Shown here piece after piece: positions 58,318 to 64,000 of a stretch of 64,000 nucleotides of DNA (positions within the stretch are counted from its first letter, which is position 1; each line of letters begins with the position of its first letter). Under the pieces are notes generated by a model that worked only from the letters and a program-made list of their open reading frames with translations, ran no database searches and was not told the origin of the DNA. The DNA is from Bradyrhizobium sp. KBS0727. GTDB taxonomy: Bacteria > Pseudomonadota > Alphaproteobacteria > Rhizobiales > Xanthobacteraceae. The stretch is from positions 3,219,501-3,283,500 of the forward strand of contig NZ_CP042176.1 in NCBI RefSeq assembly GCF_005937885.2, in the 5' to 3' direction. Both the position numbers and the translations under genes were made by a program.

Positions 58318-58462
58318 GTGAACCCGATGCCCAGGGCCTACCAGAGAGGCACAAGTCGGCGCGGCGGAATCGCTTAACTCAACACGGTGTTCGGAAACCG
58401 GTTCCCGAGCGAGGATAACAGTGCGCGGGTCCTGGTGCCACCTTGCGGGTGGCGGGCCGCAA

Positions 58463-58490
58463 AATGAAAACGGGGCCGCAAGGCCCCGTT
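58463..58490 (-). terminator. rpmG terminator (minus strand)
   Basis: On the plus strand AACGGGGCC (58469-58477), loop GCAA, GGCCCCGTT (58482-58490): a 9-bp stem. On the minus strand it is followed by TTTTCATTTT, so it terminates rpmG 24 bases after its stop. Confidence 0.88.
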
Positions 58491-58514
58491 GAACTCAGTA
58501 CCATGCCAGCGGTC

Positions 58515-58682
58515 TTACTTGATCTTCGATTCCTTGAACTCGACGTGCTTGCGCGCGACCGGATCGTACTTCTTCTTGACCAGCTTGTCGGTCATGGTGC
58601 GCGAATTCTTCTTGGCGACGTAATAGAAGCCGGTATCCGCCGTGGAAACGAGCTTGACCTTGATGGTGACCGCTTTGGCCAT
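58515..58682 (-). CDS. rpmG: 50S ribosomal protein L33
   Basis: 55 residues, the usual length for the zinc-free form. [55 protein letters not shown] is the standard L33 (split here by position: residues 1-20 carry [20 protein letters not shown]). No CxxC pair, so this is the C-minus paralogue type. GAGG lies 8 bases before the ATG at 58682; an in-frame extension of 44 codons upstream is not conserved. A terminator follows. Confidence 0.97.
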   Translation of the reverse strand: MAKAVTIKVKLVSTADTGFYYVAKKNSRTMTDKLVKKKYDPVARKHVEFKESKIK

Positions 58683-58820
58683 GTTCGGAACCTCAAAAAT
58701 GGGGGTGTCAGGCGCCGGCCAAATCGGCCTGCATTTGCCGCGCAACCTACCGTCGATCCGCCCAAAGTCAAGGTTTTCGGGGCAAAAACCAGCCTGATTC
58801 CGGGTGGAATCCATGCTTTT

Positions 58821-58871
58821 GCGCGTATTCTGATCGCAAAACCGGTACCCACTTTTGTGGAATAGGCGCGC
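58821..58871. repeat. Dispersed palindromic element related to family E
   Basis: GCGCGTATTC ... GAATAGGCGCGC encloses GATCGCAAAACCGGTACCCA. The core CCGGTACCCACTT is the complement of AAGTGGGTACCGG in the 43441 element. The right arm reaches the stop codon of the LLM monooxygenase gene. Confidence 0.7.
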
Positions 58872-60196
58872 TAGGCCTCAAAGAACCGGTTTTTCGGCCG
58901 CGGCAGCCCCAAATTCTCCCGCAACGTCCGGCCCTCATATTCTTTGCGGAAAATCCCGCGCTTCTGCAGTTCCGGCACAACCTTGTCGACGAAATCATCC
59001 AGGCCCGCGGGCAGGAACGGGAACATGATGTTGAAGCCGTCGCTGCCGCGGCTGGTTAGCCATTCCTCCATCTGGTCGGCGATGGTCACGGGCGTGCCGA
59101 CAAAGGAGAGCCCGCCATAGCCGCCGACGCGTTGCGCGAGCTGGCGCACCGTCAGCTTGTCGCGGGCGGCGGCGTCGACGAGGCGCTGGCGACCGCTCTT
59201 GCTGGCATTGGTCTCGGGGATCGGCGGCAACTGCCCATCGGGGTCGAAGCCGGAGGCGTCGGTGCCGAGCTGGACCGACAACGAGGCGATGGCGCTGTCG
59301 TAGTGCACCATGCTGTCGAGTTTCGCGCGCTTCTCCTTGGCCTCTTCGACGCTGTCGCCAACCACGACGAAGGCGCCGGGCAGGATCTTCAGGTGCTCGG
59401 GATCGCGGCCGATCTTTTCCATGCGCCCCTTGATGTCGGCATAGAGCTTCTGGCTGTCGGCAAGGCTGCCACCGCCGGTGAACACGGCTTCCGCGGTTTC
59501 GGCCGCAAGCTGCTTGCCGTCCTCGGATGCGCCGGCCTGCACGATCAACGGCCAGCCCTGAACGGGGCGGGCGATGTTGAGCGGGCCACGGACGGAAAGA
59601 TATTTTCCCTTGTGGTTGAGCACGTGCATCTTGGCGGGATCGAAATACAGGCCCTGTTCGACGTCGCGCACGAAGGCGTCGTCGGCGAAGGAATCCCACA
59701 GGCCCGTAACGACGTCATAGAATTCACGCGCCCGCTTGTAGCGCTCGGCGTGCTCCATATGGTCGTCGAGCCCGAAATTCAGCGCGGCGTCCGGATTGGA
59801 GGTGGTGACGATATTCCATCCGGCACGGCCGCCAGAGATGTGATCGAGGGAAGCAAAGCGGCGGGCGACATGATAGGGCTCGTCGAACGTCGTCGATCCC
59901 GTTGCGATCAGGCCGATATGTTCGGTGGCGCCGGCCAGCGCCGACAGCAGCGTGAACGGCTCGAACGAGGTCACGGTGTGGCTGCGTTTCAGCGCATTGA
60001 CCGGCATGTTCAGCACGGCCAGATGGTCGGCCATAAAGAAGGCGTCGAACTTTCCGGCCTCCAGTTTCTGGATCAGTTTCTTGATATGCGGGAAATTGAA
60101 ATTGGCATCGGGCCACGCGCCCGGATAACGCCACGCGCCGGTGTGGATAGAGACCGGCCGCATGAACGCGCCGAGCTTGAGTTGCCGCTTCGCCAT
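58871..60196 (-). CDS. LLM-class flavin-dependent monooxygenase (NtaA/SnaA/DszA type)
   Basis: 441 residues from ATG at 60196 ([11 protein letters not shown]); an ATG three codons earlier (60205) is an alternative. It shows the bacterial luciferase-like TIM barrel and the family opening [24 protein letters not shown], then [63 protein letters not shown], the NtaA/DszA signature. It uses FMNH2 from a separate reductase to oxidise small molecules such as aminopolycarboxylates or sulfonates. No reductase is adjacent, and the substrate is unknown. The stop region overlaps a palindromic element. Confidence 0.9.
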   Translation of the reverse strand: MAKRQLKLGAFMRPVSIHTGAWRYPGAWPDANFNFPHIKKLIQKLEAGKFDAFFMADHLAVLNMPVNALKRSHTVTSFEPFTLLSALAGATEHIGLIATGSTTFDEPYHVARRFASLDHISGGRAGWNIVTTSNPDAALNFGLDDHMEHAERYKRAREFYDVVTGLWDSFADDAFVRDVEQGLYFDPAKMHVLNHKGKYLSVRGPLNIARPVQGWPLIVQAGASEDGKQLAAETAEAVFTGGGSLADSQKLYADIKGRMEKIGRDPEHLKILPGAFVVVGDSVEEAKEKRAKLDSMVHYDSAIASLSVQLGTDASGFDPDGQLPPIPETNASKSGRQRLVDAAARDKLTVRQLAQRVGGYGGLSFVGTPVTIADQMEEWLTSRGSDGFNIMFPFLPAGLDDFVDKVVPELQKRGIFRKEYEGRTLRENLGLPRPKNRFFEA

Positions 60197-60314
60197 TTGC
60201 CCCATTCCGAACTGTTATTGTTGGGACAGAGATAGGGATGCGAACAAGACGGCGCTATCCGGATAGCCCGAAAAGAATATTGCAATTTGAGGGATGTCCG
60301 CAGGACGTTTTCAG

Positions 60315-60399
60315 CGTCATTGCGAGCGAAGCGAAGCAATCCATCGCGCGGCAGAAGCAAGAATGGATTGCTGCGTCGCTCACGCTCCTCGCAATGACG
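60315..60399. repeat. Dispersed palindromic element, family D
   Basis: CGTCATTGCGAG (60315-60326) pairs with CTCGCAATGACG (60388-60399), and GCAATCCA with TGGATTGC inside. 85 bases between the LLM gene and the NUDIX gene. Confidence 0.9.
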
Positions 60400-60408
60400 G
60401 TCGGAGGC

Positions 60409-61146
60409 TTACGCCCCCAGCACGTCCTTCTGCATCTTGCCGCCGTAGAAATGGAAGAACGGCACTGGCGCGTCGTGGTGCAGCGGACCGGTGGCGAGGC
60501 GGCGGTCGAGCTCGGCCAGCACGTTCTTGGTCATGGCATGGGCATCGGCCAACGGCTTGGAGCCGATCTCGACCCAGACCAGCTCCACCAGCTCGGCATC
60601 GGGATGAATCACGCCCTCGACGCGATGGGCGATCGCGGATGCATCCGCGGTGAAGAAGCGGGTGTCGAAGCGGCGGACGCGGCCGGGCGGGGTGATCGCA
60701 CGCGCAATCAGGAACAGGCTGGACGGATCGGGCAGCAGACCCGCGTCGCTGAACGGCTTCCAGGCGCCTTCGAGCGTCACCTTCGTGTCGACCTTGCGGC
60801 CGAGGCAGAGGCCGGTTTCCTCGCAGGCTTCACGAATCGCGGCGACCGCGAGCGCGCGTGCGCGCGAAGCTGCGATCTTGGGGCTGCCCTTGAGCAGGTT
60901 GGACTCAAGCTCCGGCGTAATCGGGGCGGCGACGGGGACGCGGTTGTCTGACTTGTCGACGCGGCCGCCGGGAAACACGAACTTGCCCGGCATGAACACC
61001 ACATTGTCGTGGCGCTTGCCGACCAGCACCTTGGGCTTTTCCCCGGAACGATCGATCAGGATCAGTGTCGCCGCGTCTTTCGGCCGGAAATAGGGATGAT
61101 GGTCGGCTTCTTTTTCTTCCTTGGGCGCCGTCGCAGCTTCGGTCAT
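60409..61146 (-). CDS. NUDIX hydrolase with extended loop (NUDT19-like)
   Basis: 245 residues from ATG at 61146 (MTEAATAPKEE), preferred because GGGGATGGA precedes it; an ATG five codons up (61161) has no ribosome site. The NUDIX box starts KFVFPGGRVD and ends REACEETG (about 107-114), with an insert of about 30 residues between them, a trait of the NUDT19/RP2-like branch, whose members cleave acyl-CoA or related diphosphates. Soluble. It follows the DUF983 gene by 37 bases on the same strand and is probably cotranscribed. Confidence 0.87.
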   Translation of the reverse strand: MTEAATAPKEEKEADHHPYFRPKDAATLILIDRSGEKPKVLVGKRHDNVVFMPGKFVFPGGRVDKSDNRVPVAAPITPELESNLLKGSPKIAASRARALAVAAIREACEETGLCLGRKVDTKVTLEGAWKPFSDAGLLPDPSSLFLIARAITPPGRVRRFDTRFFTADASAIAHRVEGVIHPDAELVELVWVEIGSKPLADAHAMTKNVLAELDRRLATGPLHHDAPVPFFHFYGGKMQKDVLGA

Positions 61147-61183
61147 TCCATCCCCGTTCATGCTTTTGTTATTGGTGGTTTAG

Positions 61184-61624
61184 CTAGACGGGAGGAACGT
61201 CGCTAGGGGCATTCTCGTCAAACCCGTGCATGCGCATCGCCCATTGGAAGCCGACCACGGCGCCCTTGACCGGTTGCAGCAGCGCCAGCGATGCAATCAA
61301 TGTGACCGGCAGGTAGATCGAAAGCTGCAGCCATACCGGCGGCGCGTAATCGGTTTCGATCCATAGGATAACCGGTACCAGGATGTGGCCGACAATGATG
61401 ATCACGAGATAGGCCGGCAAATCGTCGGCGCGGTGCGGCGTGTAGTCGAGCCCGCACACCGAGCAGTTGTTGTCCACCTTCAGGAAGGCGCGAAACAGCT
61501 TGCCTTCGCCGCAGCGCGGGCACCGGCAGCGAAAGCCGCGTTTCATCGCGGTCCATAGGTCGCGCTTTTCGCCCTTCACGGAATCCTGGCTCCAGACTGC
61601 CGTCGCGGTGCTCACCGTTACCAT
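61184..61624 (-). CDS. DUF983 membrane protein
   Basis: 146 residues. A zinc-ribbon of two CxxC pairs, CRCPRCGEGKLF (about 33-44) and NNCSVCGLDY (about 52-61), precedes two membrane helices (about 70-92 and 96-115). GAGAGGC lies 6 bases before the ATG, and the gene overlaps the rnr stop by 7 bases, so translation is coupled. Function unknown; the family occurs with rnr in many alphaproteobacteria. Confidence 0.9.
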   Translation of the reverse strand: MVTVSTATAVWSQDSVKGEKRDLWTAMKRGFRCRCPRCGEGKLFRAFLKVDNNCSVCGLDYTPHRADDLPAYLVIIIVGHILVPVILWIETDYAPPVWLQLSIYLPVTLIASLALLQPVKGAVVGFQWAMRMHGFDENAPSDVPPV

Positions 61625-63999
61625 GATTTGCCTCTCTTCGATTTGCCGGATTTGGATTTACCCGGCTTGAACTTTACGGACTTCCCTTTGCCAGACTTGC
61701 CCTTGCCGAACTTGCCTTTGCCGGGCGCGCCGGCCTTGTCGTTCGGGCTGCGGCCTGGACGCGCTTTCGACGGCTTTGTCGACGCTCGCGATCCGTCACG
61801 TTTTCTGCCGCGCGGAATGGACTTACCTTCCGACAACAGCTCGAACCGCAACGCGCCGGCTACTGGTGCTGCTTCTACCAGACGCACGTCGACAACGTCA
61901 CCCAGCCGATGCATGGCACCGCTGCGTGTGCCGATGAGCGCATGGCGCGTCTCGTCGTAGTTGAAATACTCGGTGCCGAGCGTGCGGATCGGGATCAGCC
62001 CGTCTGCGCCGGTTTCGCTGAGTTTGACGAACAGCCCGGCGCGGGTGACGCCGGAAATGCGGCCCTGGAAGCTCGCGCCGATGCGATCGGCGAGGAAATG
62101 CGCGATCAGGCGGTCCGCGGTCTCGCGTTCCGCCTTCATGGCGCGACGTTCTGTCACGGAAATTTGGGCTGCGACTTCGCCAAGGGTTTCCAGCGTCTCG
62201 GTTTCCGGCAGCGCGCCTTCGCCGAGGCCGAGCGCCCGGATCAGCGCGCGATGCACGATCAGATCCGCGTATCGCCTGATAGGCGAAGTGAAATGCGCGT
62301 AGCGGCGCAGGTTGAGGCCGAAATGGCCGTAATTCTCCGCCGAATATTCCGCCTGCGCCTGCGAGCGCAACACCACTTCGTTCACCAGCGGTTCGTAGTC
62401 CTCGCCGCGAACTTGGCCCAGCACGCGATTGAACAGCGCAGGGCGCAGCGCGCCGGCCTTTGCGAACGGCAGATCGAGCGTCTTGAGGAATTCCGCGAGG
62501 TTATGCACCTTCTCCTGCGACGGTTCGTCGTGCACCCGGTAGATCAGCGGCAGCGCCTTCTTTTCAAGCATCTCGGCTGCGGCGACGTTGGCAAGGATCA
62601 TGAACTCTTCGATCAGCTTATGTGCGTCCAGCCGCTCCGGCACGACGACGCGATCGACGGTGCCGTCGGCTTTCAACAAAATCTTGCGTTCGGGCAGATC
62701 GAGATCGAGCGGATCGCGTTCGTCACGGGCGAGTTTGACCAGCGCATAGGCCGCATAGAGCGGCTTGAGGATCGGCTCGAGCAGAGGGCCCGTGGTGTCG
62801 TCGGGCCGGCCGTCGATGGCAGCCTGTGCCTGCGCGTAGTTGAGCTTCGCGGCCGAGCGCATCAGCACGCGATGAAAACTGTGCGATCGCTTGCGGCCGT
62901 CACTGCCGATCACCATCCGCACCGCGAGCGCGCCGCGCGGCTCGCCCGGCACCAGCGAACAGAGATCGTTGGAGATGCGCTCGGGCAACATCGGCACCAC
63001 GCGATCGGGGAAATACACCGAATTGCCGCGCGTCAGCGCATCGCGGTCCAGCGCCGAGCCCGGCCGCACGTAGAAGGCAACGTCGGCGATGGCGACATGG
63101 ACGATATAGCCGCCCTTGTTGCTCGGATCCGGATCGGGCGCGGCATGCACCGCGTCGTCGTGATCCTTGGCGTCGGGCGGATCGATGGTCACGAGCGGCA
63201 GGTCGCGCCAGTCCTCGCGGCCCTTCAAGGTCGCGGGCTGCGCATCCTCGGCCTCGCGCAACGCTGACGGTGAAAACACCTGCGGGATTTCATGGGCGTG
63301 GATCGCGATCAGGCTGACGGCTTTCTCGGTCGCGAGCGAGCCGAGCCGCTCCTTCACCTTGCCCGACGCCAGTCCATAGCCGCGCGTGCGCACGAGATCG
63401 ACGCTGACAAGGTCGCCGTCCTCGGCGCCGCCGGTGTCGTCTTTCGCGATATTCAGTTCGCGGCCGGCCTGCTTCTTGTCGACGGGAACGAGACGGCCGC
63501 CGCCGGCGGGCAAAGCGCGGAAGATACCGAGCAGGCGGGTACGGGCGTGATCGATGACCTTGATGACGCGCCCGCGATAGGGCGTGCCGTCGTTGTCACC
63601 GGTCTTTTCGATGCGCAGCAGCGCGCGGTCGCCGACGCCGGCGGCGGTGCCGGGTTGCGGTCGGCGCGGAACGTGGATGTGGATTTTCGGGGCGGGTCCG
63701 TCCTGCTCGGTATCCCACTCGGTGGGAACCGCGAGCAGTTCGCCGTCGGTGTCGCGGCCGGTGATATCGGCCATCACGGTCGGGGGAAGGGCTGCCGGCT
63801 CCAGAATTTTGCGGCCGCGCTTGGCGACCGAGCCGTCATCGGCGAGCTCGCGCAGGATCTGCTTCAGCGCGACGCGGTCGGCGTTCTTCAGGCCGAACTC
63901 GCGCGCGATCTCGCGCGTGCCGATCTTGCCGGGATTCGCGCGGATGAAGGCGACGATGGCGTCCCGGCTCGGAAAACCACTGTCGTGCTTCTTGTTCAC
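61618..63999 (-). CDS. rnr: Ribonuclease R, start at or beyond window edge
   Basis: 793 residues from GTG at 63999, one base inside the window, so the true start may lie outside. Order: N-terminal helix-turn-helix (VAFIRANPGKIGTREIAREFGLKNADRVALK), cold-shock domain, RNB catalytic domain with the acidic motif VTIDPPDAKDHDDAVHA (about 270-286), ISNDLCSLVPGEPRGA and HFTSPIRRYADLIVHRAL, S1 domain (about 650-720), and a 75-residue basic tail of GK(S/G) repeats (KGKFGKGKSGKGKS and so on). It is a processive 3'-5' exoribonuclease that degrades structured RNA. It overlaps the DUF983 start by 7 bases. Confidence 0.95.
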   Translation of the reverse strand: MNKKHDSGFPSRDAIVAFIRANPGKIGTREIAREFGLKNADRVALKQILRELADDGSVAKRGRKILEPAALPPTVMADITGRDTDGELLAVPTEWDTEQDGPAPKIHIHVPRRPQPGTAAGVGDRALLRIEKTGDNDGTPYRGRVIKVIDHARTRLLGIFRALPAGGGRLVPVDKKQAGRELNIAKDDTGGAEDGDLVSVDLVRTRGYGLASGKVKERLGSLATEKAVSLIAIHAHEIPQVFSPSALREAEDAQPATLKGREDWRDLPLVTIDPPDAKDHDDAVHAAPDPDPSNKGGYIVHVAIADVAFYVRPGSALDRDALTRGNSVYFPDRVVPMLPERISNDLCSLVPGEPRGALAVRMVIGSDGRKRSHSFHRVLMRSAAKLNYAQAQAAIDGRPDDTTGPLLEPILKPLYAAYALVKLARDERDPLDLDLPERKILLKADGTVDRVVVPERLDAHKLIEEFMILANVAAAEMLEKKALPLIYRVHDEPSQEKVHNLAEFLKTLDLPFAKAGALRPALFNRVLGQVRGEDYEPLVNEVVLRSQAQAEYSAENYGHFGLNLRRYAHFTSPIRRYADLIVHRALIRALGLGEGALPETETLETLGEVAAQISVTERRAMKAERETADRLIAHFLADRIGASFQGRISGVTRAGLFVKLSETGADGLIPIRTLGTEYFNYDETRHALIGTRSGAMHRLGDVVDVRLVEAAPVAGALRFELLSEGKSIPRGRKRDGSRASTKPSKARPGRSPNDKAGAPGKGKFGKGKSGKGKSVKFKPGKSKSGKSKRGKSW

Positions 64000-64000
64000 T

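Noticed and set aside
61618-61780. CRISPR-like or tandem repeat array at the end of rnr
   Set aside because: The repeats are in frame, irregular and code for a basic tail; no spacers.

Overview
The window looks like chromosomal core DNA of a Bradyrhizobium-type alphaproteobacterium (Nitrobacteraceae). It is GC-rich and carries the CtrA phosphorelay genes divK-pleD, a MipZ ATPase, an EipB envelope protein, a phasin, a DUF1489 protein and at least four families of dispersed intergenic palindromes of the kind common in Bradyrhizobium. I see no transposase, integrase, phage gene or CRISPR array. The genus is an inference from gene content and protein style; no database was consulted.

Layout. 0-10 kb: 5'-truncated propionyl-CoA carboxylase alpha subunit, an oxaloacetate decarboxylase-type enzyme, acylphosphatase, two tiny convergent membrane proteins, a membrane diguanylate cyclase, a PAS hybrid histidine kinase, a LysR/tautomerase divergent pair, lipB, a lone fliN-type gene under a CtrA-like box, and tRNA-Leu(GAG). 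10-22 kb: two tandem secreted polysaccharide deacetylases, mgtE, an HTH protein behind a perfect CtrA box, an aldo/keto reductase, an orphan TolA-like protein, an Ldh2-family dehydrogenase, DUF599, a GST, YidB-like and DUF1489 proteins, and a degenerate ClpP-like periplasmic protein. 22-34 kb: panC and mipZ (divergent), an oxidoreductase with a divergent HTH regulator, an alpha/beta hydrolase behind a textbook EcfG-type promoter, a VWA/J-domain pair, a D,D-carboxypeptidase with a SPOR domain, a phasin behind two PhaR-like operators, and a TadG-like protein.

34-48 kb: clpS-clpA, a decayed PAS-GGDEF gene with two frameshifts, a PilZ protein, an intradiol dioxygenase, a lytic transglycosylase, azlCD, an orphan Bug-type binding protein, trmO, the run ridA / glycerophosphodiesterase / FemAB-like acyltransferase / HIT (all minus strand), and eipB. 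48-64 kb: DUF3572-dinB, divK-pleD, a serine hydrolase, a TetR/MFS divergent pair with a clear operator, amtB with a sigma-54-like promoter and no adjacent glnK, a 42-residue membrane peptide gene, rpmG, an LLM flavin monooxygenase, and the run rnr / DUF983 / NUDIX.

Shared themes. Cell-cycle and c-di-GMP control is dense: divK, pleD, mipZ, another diguanylate cyclase, a decayed one, PilZ, and three CtrA-like boxes. Envelope remodelling is also frequent: two deacetylases, a D,D-carboxypeptidase, a lytic transglycosylase, EipB and a TolA-like protein. Palindromic repeats sit mainly in gaps between genes, often between convergent ones. I did not find a clearly new multi-gene defence or metabolic system. 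The most original leads are the CtrA-boxed HTH protein, the small-membrane-protein genes, the VWA/J-domain pair, the ridA-GDPD-acyltransferase run, the catalytically stripped ClpP-like protein, and several well-formed operators.
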